This document shows, piece after piece, positions 1 through 13,500 of a stretch of DNA of 64,000 nt. Within the stretch, counting starts at the first letter, position 1, and each line of letters starts with the position of its first letter. Under the pieces are notes generated by a model. It was not told the origin of the DNA. It saw only the letters and a list, made by a program, of their open reading frames with translations, and did no database searches. A program made the position numbers and the translations under genes. The DNA is from Branchiostoma floridae (Eukaryota; Chordata; Leptocardii; Amphioxiformes; Branchiostomatidae): contig NC_049985.1 in the NCBI RefSeq assembly GCF_000003815.2, positions 8,520,251-8,584,250 on the forward strand, read 5' to 3'.

Positions 1-164
1 CAGGAGCAGAGGATCTCTGGGACTTCCTTGACTTTTCAGACACAGCTAATGAAGAATTGGAGAGGGATCTCTTCAGGGTGCCGAAGCTCACGGACATGTC
101 CACATTGTCTCCAGAGTCAGACAGACCCAACTCCTGACGCAGTTTGTTGCACACCTCTGAGTAG
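1..164 (-). CDS. CLOCK: CLOCK coding exon 12 (partial)
   Basis: The exon follows a CTGCAG acceptor and begins with the last base of a split Ser codon, then [19 protein letters not shown]. This matches the stretch just after PAS-B in CLOCK. A Ser-rich, basic segment follows and the frame is open to the window edge. Confidence 0.88.
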
Positions 165-3100
165 CTGCAGGGAAAATGTAGGCAAATTTCTTAATACTGA
201 AAATAATTTCATCAGGTTGGTAGATCATAGGATATAGAAGTTTTCTTTTACACAACCAGTTAATCTCACTTTAGCTGACATTTTGATGCCTGTCAGACAT
301 CTGAAAAAAAACTCCTATATCCAAATTTTTTAATATTCTTCAGGTCAGCAGGTTGTTTATAGCCCTAAGGCTACTCCATTTCTTTCAATACTACTACTAC
401 TGTCAGTCAGTCTTTCAATATGACTGGTTAAAAATCTTGGACTTAGATATCTTTAAGGTAGATAATGTTAACTCTCTTGAGTGCTTCCATGCCAGGCAGG
501 CGGCCTGCCCGCCCTAACCCGGGAGCCTCAGCTCCCCCCCCCCCCCCATGATGCCCCACGCGGGGCTATTTGGGGGTTACCCCCTATGCAGATGCAGAAC
601 TGTAAAGATACAATTGCAGTACCAACCTGCATGTACTAGATATACAACTTTCACGCCAAAGTTTTTGTTTTCTATGTGTTATACATCTTCTATACAAAAC
701 TAACACAAACAGAGTTGAGAATGCTGCTAAGCTGTAATAATACATCTAATGGGTTATTCATACACTATTGGAAGGTATTAATCTTTCTGGTTTTCTCAAT
801 TCTCATTTCTTACTGATATACCAACATTACCCAAATTTGTTTACCTGACAACAGTGTGGGTGCAGACGATAAACTCAGGTTTGGAGTTCCACTGGTTGTA
901 GGTGATGTAGTATCTAGTCTGTAGCCAGATCCACTGCTGCCCCTTGGTCAGGAAACGATAACAGCAGGATGTCCCTTCTCCACACTGCATTACTGGAGTG
1001 TAGGACGGAGGCAGTTTTAGTGGTGATACAGTTTTGATAAGTCTGATATCATACACATACAAAAAATGTATGCACAAAAGCACACAAACATACATGTATG
1101 CACACACACCTGCATGCAGGCATGCATGCATTACCATAACACACACAAATACACACTGACTCTCAGACACATACAGTCACACATACACTCACACAAACAC
1201 ACACACACTCACACAAAGTGACGCACACACATGTGCACTAATACCAAGGCATGGCCTATGCAGGCAGACATGCATGCACACACACAAACACACACACAAT
1301 ACACACACACTTGCATGCACACACAAATACACACTGACTTACACATACACACTCACTCAGACACACACATACACAATGACACATATACATGTATATACAG
1401 TGTCATGTGCAAGCATAAACACACACATGTACCTATGCAAACACTTAGACACACATAGACATATACAGTCACATATAAAATGTACATTTACAACAGTTAC
1501 TGATGAGATGCTTACACTGCTCGTGGCAAATAGATATTCTGTCCAAGTCATCCACGTGGTAGTAGTCATAGCCAGATGTCCCCAGCACTTCAAATGGAAG
1601 GTAGCCAATGATCGGGGGTGCTCTAAAAATACAGTAGGAAAGTACAGCATTGATCACTGAGTACACTTAGACCTAAGGAATCAGCAATACACACATATTC
1701 ATCTATAAGTAGTTAACTCTGTGGAACCATGCACTAATGTTATCTTGTCTCAAGTCTTATAACCCTGGCTGATGACTTTCTATGGCTACATCTTGCACAA
1801 ATCACAGTCATGTAATGCACCATACATGTACATCTGTGACCAGACATGTCTATACATCAACATGTGTCAACATCTGTACCTTTAACTTTATTCAGATCCA
1901 CAATTAGCTTGACAATATACACGTCAAGTACATTGTATCAAGTACATTGTAGCTACTCTTCCTGTGGTCCTAAGACATGTGCCTACATCTGTATCTACAT
2001 ATGTGCCTGGGATGTGCCTAGTAATAGCTAACTGATTAGCGTGATGAGATTTTTGTGTATATACATATGTGCCAACATCTGTCTAACCTGTGGTCCAGGA
2101 ACAGAAACTTCCACTCCAGACTGTGCCTGGACGTGAACTCTCTCTTGGTCTCGTCCACGACAGACATCTCCTTCAGGAACAGCGGGGCCAGCAGCTTGGC
2201 TGTCATGACCAGCACCACCTCGTCTCCCCCTGACCCACCCACGCCGCCTTTCGTCTTCTGGTTGTCCTTTTCAACTTTACACGTGGAGCTGATTTTACCT
2301 GAAACAAGAGGAAGAAGATTTCAGCCACATCTCTGCATCTTAATATCATTAGATATAAAGTTAACAAGAGATCTGCAACTCCATATAATAACAAAAAATT
2401 AGTCTCCAGACAGATTTACCAGTGGCATAAGATAATATCAAAGCTGGCTAAAGAAAGTCATCAGTTACTCTGGTAGCCAAACACACTCCTAGGCCAGCTT
2501 CACTCCTCTGGCAGCTTTTGATACTATCTTATGCTACTGTAGGATCTGCTTGGAGATTTTTAAAAAAATACCAAAAAACAATAATCTTCTTAGTTAAGAG
2601 AACAACATTGTTAACATTGCCAACAAAGTCCTTGGTCTCCACCAGTTTGTACATTTTGCATGACACATTCTTGAGAGGGACATGATATTAATCTTTTTGC
2701 TTCTCCGCCCCCATCTTGAATCTTCCAGGTACAGGATGTAATTGTGCTGTACTGTTGTGTAGAGACTTACCAGACAGGGACCTCCTGTAGCTGCCTGACA
2801 GCTTGATGCACTCGTAGGCCGGCTCCTCCGTAGGGTCGATCTTCCCTCGCACGAAGTGGCAGCTGAAGGACAGGTGCTTGTCTGCAGCAAGAGGAGACAA
2901 CATCAGATCTCAGGCTGGACAGGCAAGTTACAACTGTGCTAAGTGATATCTAGCTACATGACATTTATATCCATCATATCAGAGATAACAAAATCACTCG
3001 ACACTTTCCAACGTAAATGCCTTAGGACAATCCTAGGCATCCCCTGGCGTGACCACGTCACAAATGATGAGCTCATGCAAAGAGCTAAGGTGCCTCTAGC

Positions 3101-6100
3101 CAGTGAGACAGTCAGAAAAAGAAGATTGAGATTTGTCGGGCATGTATGGCGCCTATCAGACAAAAGAACAACAAAAACAGCTATGTCATAGGCTCCTAAG
3201 ACCCCAGGGGCAGGCCAAAAACTACACTAAGACGGACAATCTTAGATGATGGAAGGAAAATGGGTCTAAACAACATGGAAAACATGGCAGTAGCTGCTCA
3301 AGACCGCAACCTTTGGAGAAAGTATGCTTGATGAGTCGACCAATCAACAGTGTTGCGGGAGGGTCTAAGGTCTAAGGTAATATCAAGGGTAAACCAAAAT
3401 AGGAACAGCTCAGTTCCCCAAATGCCAATGGTCTATCTTCTGGATGGATAGTTAACCAAACATTGAACATGGTAGCTCTTGTTAGCCACAAACCACGTAT
3501 TGTACAGTAATGTATACACTAGCTCATCTATTTTAAACCTATCTGTTTCAAGACTGTGCAGTGCATTGACTTGGATTTTAGAATACAAATATCTTTTAGA
3601 GGGTACTAAGGAAGCATACATGTTAAGCTGTAACCTGCCTCAGAAGCCATCAGTTTGTCTTAGTACCTATTTATAAAGTATGCAGTTCAATCTAAATGGC
3701 TGCAATACACTTTTTTTAGCTGATCATAATGATCTAATAAATCATTCATTCATTCATCCTGCATGCATATGGATGTTCAATTTACAATCTACCAGAAGGT
3801 TTGCATTTCTCACAATTATTACTGCAGGCTGTTATCTGAGCTGAACAAATTTAGAAGGTTATATTTACACAAGCAGTAGAAAAGAACACAAGCATAGTAT
3901 TACACAGTCATGATTGTTATTGCAAAATTCCACATTCACGATTTCTTCTAAATTATTCTTTCAGACAAACACCAACGGACAGCATGTCAGCCAAACGTAA
4001 GGTCATATTATCATATATAAATGAAGTTGTGTCCAAAGAAAGATTGTATGCCACGGTCATATTACTCTGACTCAACCTTAAAGCAAAGGGGACAAAAGAC
4101 TGGCTTGGATACCAGGCTATTTACTGTATGCACATGACATTGACATTTGGACACGTATTCAAATGGACACAGAAACTTGGGCCAGCATTCAAACAATATT
4201 CAGCACACAATCTAGAGAAGGAATCCAAGCAATATTTCTACACACTAATTAAACTAGGTACAGCTAGCATAGAAACATTACCATGTCCATAGTCTGATTC
4301 TGTCTGGTCCAGGTGCAGAGTGTGATGCGTCAGCAGGTTACAAGTCTGCACCTTTTCCTTCTCATGAACCATGTCACCCAGCGTGTTGCCAACAAGGTCA
4401 TTCTGTAGGGGTCACAAGCCACATTAGTCAGATAACAATCATACAAGCCACCTGAGGCTGAAAACCTTGTCTTTACTACAAAAGGGTAATAGAACAAAAT
4501 CTATGTAGCAAAGTAAAAACACTTCTTACATGTACATATAGAATACAAGACTGTGTATCACCCGAGGTACCAGCCCAATCGCGGCGCGGGTCAGATCACC
4601 TGACGGCCAATGGTTGGAGGGCGATCCAACCCACATGAGGGCTGGGACCACAAGGTTGATACGGAATACACCGTGTTGTATTCTGTTTATGTCATACCCA
4701 AGTTGGGAAACACTCATTTACCTTGTGGTGGAGTGCATTCTATTTAATCGATGGCAGCCTGAGTAAGAAGCCTCTGTGATACAGAAAATTATCACCCAGT
4801 CCAGAACACCAGTACATGTATCTAACGTTATTGCGGCCCAGGTATGACATGACTATACTTCAGCTACACTACCGGCAGGACTGTCCTTCCGTTTCCCAAC
4901 ATTGTATTGTCTATATTGTACTTAAGTGTTTTGCAAAGAAATGATCGTTATGGAGAAAATATAGATAGTTTGGAGCATTCACATTCCAACAATTAGAGCA
5001 TCTAGACACATTCTGAGGTGATTTGATAATGAATCGCTTAGATTTTTTGAATGTGAATGAGGTTGTATCAACACAAAAGCACCAGATTCACCTCAACCTA
5101 AGTCCGTGGTGTGTCTGGGTCCATTTGTCTGAATGTCTTTCTGACAGCATAAAGGGAAGAAGTTTGCCATCTCGGATTGCCCTTTTCTGTTGATAAAGAA
5201 CATATCTGAAGTGCCTGTAATAACGCCTACTCACCGGTAAGTGCCCAAGCAAGGAGGTGACATTTTCCGAGACATAAAGGATCTTGCCCTGCTTGTTGAT
5301 CGCCAGCATAAAGCCATTTGTTGCCTGAGAAAAAACAAAAAAACATTGCATTTCAGCCTACCAGTAGGACCTACCACATGGAAATGTTAACACTATCAGT
5401 TGGGTAGGTCACCATATAGCTCTGTGTTAAGTAGAGGTTATAACGCTTGTTATAACCTTTATCCGAGGATAACCTATATTCGTTTATTGTAAAAAAAAGA
5501 AACCCATTTAGGGATATGATTATGAAATCGACGGACGGTGGTTTCAAATCAGAATGTTTTGAAAATATTGCAAATTTGAAACCACTGTCAGCAGACTTAA
5601 TACTCCTAAATGTGCTGTTTTTAAAGACAACGGATAAAGGTCACCCCACAGATAAAGGTGAACTAGCATTATACTACATGTAGTCTTCTTCTGACTTAAT
5701 GAAACACTATTCATCTATCTGAATAAGACCTCAATGTCTGTGATGAAGAAGTGTGCCAGGGGCTGTGCAATCAACCTCACAAACACAGTGACATGCACAT
5801 ACCCTACAAATTTTTTTCTTCCATTTCCCCCATTTCTCTCTATATATGGAGCATTGTTTTCAAAGCCACATAAATGTGGTCCCCTGGTCCTTCCTAATAC
5901 GTGTAGGTTCTGTTTTTCTTATCATCCTTGCTATCGATCATCTACTCAGACCCTCCCTGCCTAAGTGGTGATACAATGCAGAATGAATGATCCAGTATGA
6001 GTATCTACATTGTCCAGTGTATCACTGAGTGGTACTCACATCCAGCATAAGCTGAGAAAACTCCTCATTGGTGAGGAAAGGAGGCTTCCAGTTCTCCTTG

Positions 6101-7473
6101 ATCTCGTTGGCTTCACTCTGCGCTGTGATCTCTGTGAAAAACAGATTTGGGATCACTTCCAATACACCATCTCTGTCATCATCATCATCATTGGTTGACA
6201 TGATCACACATGTTCGCACATGTTTACATACGACAGGGTTATACCGCCCATTTCGCTGGCTAATTACAAGACGGGGATGCGCCAGGGTACAACTATACAC
6301 AAAGACAAAACATGGCCACTTAACTTACCCTGTAAAAGTAAAGGTAAATAAGTCACTGATACTATTCTTGATTAGTGTGCTGAGTTCCTTAAGGTGCAGA
6401 GGTGATATACTTAGGGCTAATTATAATACCTAAAGCTCCCTCATACATGTACATGGGCTGTCAGCTTTTTAAAAGTCCCACCCAGGACGAACAATGTAAC
6501 TCTTTTCTTGTTGTGCCCAGATCAAGCTACTGATGATGGCACATTGGGCAGTGCCCATTTCCGTTTTAGTAGCCCTGGGCCACACAACTTTGTGCAATTA
6601 CTACTGTCACAGCAGGGGCTAGAGTGTTCAACTTCTATACTCTTTCCAGAATGCTATGCAGAGAAAGCAGCATGTACATTTTTAAAGTCTTCAGTATGAC
6701 TCGGCCGGGGGTGGACCTCACGACCTACCAAATGAAAGGCAAACACTCTACCCACTTGGACAGTGGGCGACTCAGGCTTCACCAGATTTTACCCAGATAT
6801 GGAAGGTGCGGAGACCTCTACAGCATGCGAACAATATAACTGACAGCATGCATATGGCACTCAGGGTTCGAAATACATTTTGGGGTCAACTTGCACTGGT
6901 ACAAGTTTGGCCTGAGAGTACTTGCACCACACCAATTTTACATTCACAAACTTGGTATTTCGAGCCCTGGCACTGGTACTTGATTAAACTGCATACAATC
7001 CTACCTTTATTTCTTTTAAGAAATGCGATTGTGGACTGCAGCACAGAAGACTTGTCCATTTTGCGGTTGTTGCTAGACACCATACTGCACAGTTCGTTGA
7101 TGAGAATGTTGAACTGATCTCTGCGCTTCTTCTCACTGCGGTTACGGGATTGCCTGTGCAGAAAACACGTAGCAAACGTCATGAACAAAGATAGAAAATC
7201 ATTCAATACTTGAGAAATAACACTAACGCTAGTTTACTTTTAATCATTTATAAAGGTTAGACATCTAGGTAAACAATATCTAAAGGCACTTCAATCTATT
7301 TCGAAGATTAACTTCTGAATGTTTTGAGTGAAATTTTTTGGGAATCACTAGAATAAAATGGCAGGAAAAATAAAGTACATTTACCTGGAAAAACAGCTTT
7401 AAAAAGTCACTATCTTGTAATGGTCAAAAGCAAATGCCCTGCATTATGTAAATCAAGTTTATATATATATATA

Positions 7474-7514
<41 letters not shown>

Positions 7515-10500
7515 CATATGGTGGGCATGCACTCACTCACACAGACGACAAAATTAATATTGTTTCTTTTTTTAGCAAGAGGATAAGTGTTTTCACAGAT
7601 TGTACGGATCTCAAATCTGGTATCATATATGGGTGCACAGAGGACTTTTGAGCTTTGATGAAATATTACGTGGTACACATGTATGTTAAAGATCGTCTCT
7701 GTCATGAATATTAATGAGTATGCATAATTTAGCACACGCGTCACCTTTCGACAACACAAAGGTCCAGTCTCTGATTGGCTGACAGTTGGTGATTGGCGTC
7801 ACCCACAAAAGTGGGATTGGGAGGGCAGGCAAGCAAAGTACATGTATGAGTCTGTTGGAGATCTGAGGGTTTTCTCTGCATAGGAGAATGGACTAGTGCA
7901 ATAAGTCAGGATCTAGTGATATCTATGTTTTAAGCGTTTATTAAATCAAACATAACGTTACATTGCACTGACTGGACTTTGCATAAATTCTATCAGAATG
8001 GAAAAAAAGCAATAGAACAGAATGCATACTTTGCAACCAAAAAATAAGCGAAGCCGTGACCTAAATGTGCGTAACAGAACATAATGCTGAATGCGTGCCT
8101 AACATTAGTAACAGACACAGAAATGTAACCACCAAGTGAACTCATTCTATAATGATACTCCACACAATCCACCCTACATCCCATTGCCGGGGAAAAGGTG
8201 CCCCAACAGGAAACCTGCTGTTTGCCTGACATGCAGAGTCTGTTGGGGGACATAAGGCTAGGGGGGACTTAACCCCAGAGATAATGGCCGCCGTGACTGC
8301 TGATTGCGAATTTTGATACAACTTGGAAGCTGGACTGCGCAGCAGCCACCTGATGATGCAGACTGAAGGTCTTCACATGCATGTTCCTCTTGGAGTCAGC
8401 AGAATCAACCACCAGAACATGCACACTCCAAGTGATTCATACCACCGCACTGTACACTACAAATCACCAGAATGGAGGCCTGGCGAACCTTTGTCTCGTA
8501 TCAGCCAGACAGTGATTAACATCATTCACTCGGATGGGAGACCTGGCACATCCCCGTCTTGTATTCAGGTATTCAAAAGGGTATATCAATCCATAAGGGG
8601 CGGTATAAGTATAACCCCGTCGTGTGTAATTATAAGCACATCGACCGATTATGTACTATGCACTGTAATGACCAACTGCCCTTTGGCATACCCCTGGACT
8701 CTTTGACTTGTAAAATCACCATGGACCCAGCAGCCATATACGTACCTCTCCAACTCGTATGCTGAAACATAGTAGGTCTGAAACACCATGTCATGTGCCA
8801 GGTACCCGGGAACCCAGCCTGCCGACTCCTCCATCTTCTTCCTCCAGCTACTTTGTTCCAGTCTGAAGTCATGATACACCTGGGCTACCCTGTGGCTTCC
8901 CTCCATTGCCATGTTACATGCCTTTTTGCTAACACCAACAAACTGCAAATAACTCAAGAGCTTCACTCAGAAGATTGAGCCCCACGTTTCCTCACAGAGC
9001 AGACTTATGAGCCAGGTGTCAGAACCTTGGGCTGCAGACAGCAGGGAGAGAGGGTAACCGTGCCGAAGCTCACAGGACGCTGCACAAGTCTGAAGTCGGA
9101 CTTCAGCTCAGGTCAGCCTACAACCTATAATTATCACAAATCCAGGGTCCCCCTCTGCAGCAATACCCTGCAGGTATGTACTACGTGCACCGTACTATGT
9201 CCAGCCATTTGTCTTGTCGACCGTAGAACTCTTAAACTTCCGCAGTTCAAAACATACTGTGATATGATTTCATGACAGGGAGACAATGTAGTGTTTGCAG
9301 TTCACGGCAGTGGTATAGTCCCACACTGTACAGTAATGGAATGACCAGTTTTAAGTTTGCAGTGAAGTGGTCATACGTCAAACCATCGCGAAAATTTAAA
9401 GAATTACAGTAATTGTTCCCATGGTCTAATTTCCTCCTCATAATATCAACATTTCCAAACTCTCTTCCAGTCATTTGAACCTTTTTTGTCAAATATCCAA
9501 AGAAGGTTCATTTTGAGGAAATTCCGCATGTTTCCTGAGTCCCAGTAGTTGACCAAGTTGTGATTCGTTTAATTGCCAGTTGAGGGATCTATTGTTCTAG
9601 AGTCCTGAATCCCAATGAGGTCAAGGCTACTTGTAATACATTAACAAGAAACACCTGACATTACTTTTGTTTGATATTCGTAGTTACTGCAGGTATGTCA
9701 TACTGATTTGAAACATAAACTCTCTCATTAAAACGTAAGACTGAAATGTTAACTTTACAGTCTCTGAGTTTTACTTTTAGTTAACCTTGGGGTTAACTGA
9801 ATCATGAAGACTAACATTTCACCCATCTTGACAGGAGCCCTGGAGGTTTATTATAAGTAGTGTCATTATACGTAGTCAGGTGTGTATGTAGCCCCTTTGT
9901 TCTCCCCCAAATGTTCACGTTTTTCTACATGTGACATTGGAAGCCCCAGGCAAAGAGATGACCTCACGTGTAACCCTTCGCTGACCTCGGGTGTCACTGA
10001 ACTGTCATAGAACTACTGTAAAAGACTTAAAGTTTGTGGAAATTAATTTTGAAGTAGGTATAAACTTGCAATGGGTTTTAGTTCAGGGTTTAAACAAGGG
10101 GTTGAAAAGAGTACTTTTGCGCTTGTTTTGAGATGGCTGTGAAAAAAAATTCCCTTTCTCTCAAAAACTGCAATTATACCACTGCAAAAATGTCAGTGTC
10201 TAACGTAGTAAACTTAATGGGGCAAAACCAACTGAAGTTCTGCAACCTCATACCAAATGATGTTAATTTGGGAAGTATTATGAGTGCACAGGATGGTGCA
10301 CAGAAAGACATTAAAAGAAGTCTCGACAAAGCCAGTGTTTGCTTCAGCCGGCTGCACAGTACAGTTTCAAAACCAAAATCAGGCTCTACAACAGTAGCAT
10401 CAAATCAGTTCTTTTTTTATGGATCTAAGAGTTAGCGGACCACTTTGACAGATATGAGGAAGTTAGATGCATTCCACAACAACTGTCTCAGGAAAATATG

Positions 10501-13500
10501 CAATATCTTTTGGCCTAACAAGATAACAAATAAAGAACTGCACAGAATAACTGGTTGTAGAAGATAACAGGGAATAGTCATGGTGAACCAACGACCTTCT
10601 AGAAGGTCAAGGGATAGGTGAGGTAGGTGAGGTGAGAAGATAACAACAGAAATCACGCACAGAAGGCTGAAATGTCATGAGAATGGCAGGCAACAGAATT
10701 CCCAAAGTTGCCCTAACAGGGAGACCTGGCAGTTAAAGGAAAAGGGGAAGTGTCAGATGATCTGGCATCTATGGGGTTCTCCTTATAAGTAAGTAAAATT
10801 ATATCAAACTACATTCAAACTATTATGATGATTTGTCAACCTCTTTCTGAGTTGTTCATTTTCAAATTCTCAATAAAAATCAGCCCTTACTATTCCAAAA
10901 AAGCTGATGGGGGGGGGCCAAACCTTTCTAACACATTAAGGGTACCATTGAAAAAACATGAACGCATGTCTGGAATATGAGATATGAAAACCAGATAATT
11001 GAACTTGTCCTTTGCCATGTTGCCATTGTATGGCTTGAGCATAAAGGATGTTGCTCCGTGTTGCTCTTCTTCCTTGTCTTGGATTAAGGGTGTCCGAAGA
11101 AGGCTATCTACAAAATCAACTTAGTGTGCTCCAAAAGCAGCAACTTGATATGATTTTGGAAAGATTAGACGTTTCAGATAGTATTTGCTATCTTTCCTGA
11201 TTAGATCTGGTAGAAACCTGTTTCTATCTCTTCAGTGTCACAAAACAGGTATCTACCGGATCTTGTAGAAAGAGGTTTCTACCAGATCTGGTAGAAACAG
11301 GTTTCTACCAGATCTGATCAGGAAAGACAGCGAATGCTATCTGAAACGTCTGACTGTTTCCAGATTCATACCAAGTTGCTTGAGTAACTGCTTTTTTGGT
11401 GTATCTTATTACCTGGATGTCTAACCTTCATCAACATAACTTGTTGTGTAGTAAAGATGTAAAGAGTGTTGTGCCCAGATTTTTCAGCAAATGTGTGTCC
11501 AGCACCTTATTGTAAGATACACGTGTCCTCACCTTTTGTTTCTGTCCTTTTCATCTTCTTCCATGTCATCATACATGAAGGAAGATTCACTGAAACAGAA
11601 GAGAATCATGTGATTAGTTGGCATGAAATCAACAAGAAGCCTTACGTGGATATTTATCATACCCAATCAAAAGGAATACTGAAAGTTATAATTTCTTTGA
11701 ATACAAAACATCTGAGTTGTAGACTGACTGTAATGGCTATGCAGTCAATCATACTTTATTTGTTTGTATTGAATACAAAGTGAACTTCTTCATGGCTTGA
11801 CACACCAGGTATATACTGAAGAGTATATACATGTAAGCTACATATCTGGATGGATATTCATGTAACATTACATGCATGAATGTGGAGGTGTATTATAAAC
11901 AAAAATCACTTCTCACGAGTTTCAATGAACGGCATAATTCCTTATTCATGCCTCTCACTTTCTTACTCTTAGCATTCAAATAAATTTGCACCCAACAATA
12001 AATCAGAATGAACTCTTGAAAGCTGCAAGCATTTTGTCTATGCACAGAAAACTGACAGGATTATTGGCAGACTGATCGCTGTTTCCCTGAAGTCATGTTC
12101 CTTTAAATAAGCCTTCACCTTAGTCCGGAAGCATAGAACATGAGAATCCAACTAAAGTCATGCAGATTAGGTGGCTGGGTAAACACAATCTTGAGTTCTT
12201 CTCTTGCTTCAGGAAAAAAGCACTGGTTTATATAACGTCTGGTCGAGAAAAGCCATCACTGTCAGTTATATAACCTGATGATAATGCAGTTGTCACCGTA
12301 GCGTGCTGGCTTGCTTACATGTAGCTTTGCTAATGTCAGTTTCTACATTTCTTGTAAGCTACTCAGATCAGGAATAGAACATAATATTTACAGAAGGCTA
12401 CAACCATCTCAGTTCATACCGTTCTGACCCTGATCCAACCCTAGAACCTGTCACTTAAATGCTTTAAAAAGTACAGCAAAGAGCTTCCATTTTGCTGCCA
12501 TGTTACTCTCAATTATAATGAATAGTGTGATGTGTGTTTTGTAAAACAATATGATACTCACTAAACCCATGCAGACCCTACCCATGCATTCCCTATACGC
12601 ATAGACACTTTGTTTATTGTGCATATTTTCGGATTCAATGAGGATCGCTAAGTACACCGAGAAGGCGAATTGCTCATAAGATAGCAAAGAACACATAACA
12701 AAACGAGATTTCTTAGCGATCCTGAAATCAGTTTTGTAACCTTACCTAAAAGTTTTGCATTGTATTCAGCCATAGGTTTAATTCAATTAGAGGGTACTTG
12801 GAGAGTTTAGTAGAAGACTGAATGCTTTTGAGGCACGTGGACCAACTGGATACTTTATCGTATAATGTGAAGTAGTATGCATTTATTACTTTCTAAAATT
12901 GATATCTATCGGAAAATAACACTCCCGTGTGGAGTGGAATGCCCCTTTAAATCTGTAAAAAAGAGCCAAAAATTGAATTCTGTCTTTGAATATGACACCC
13001 TACAGCTAATAAGTGCCTTGCAATGTCATTAGATATGCGCACTTATTGGAAATGAGTTATGTTATTCACATTCATAGGGGCCGCCTCTTGGCGCTAGTTT
13101 AGTACAGATCTAGACAAGCTCTATGAAGACCACCGATCTATGGTGACCACTTTTGCTCAGTTCTTTGCAATTGAGTGGTCTCTTAGACGGGCTTGACTGT
13201 TCTTGTATCCAATGCCACAAAATATGCTCCCATACCTGTGACATCGCCAAAAACAAAAGAAGCACCTTTTTATTTATGCTGCCACAGGAAAAACATTGTC
13301 AACATACGGTTGGTCACATCAGAAGCAAGTAATGTGGAACAATAATCATGTGAATATGAATAACTGTAATAACTAGGAAGACAAGAAATTCCTTTACCGT
13401 CGGTGACAAAATATTAGCTATTTTGGGTAATGTCCTGAATGGTATGTATGAATTTTTTTTAGAAGAGAAAAAATGAATAAGGCAAATCCAAAACCACAAG

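Noticed and set aside
1231-1660. His/Thr-rich frames of 75-128 codons
   Set aside because: They are translations of a CA microsatellite and of antisense CLOCK exon 10.
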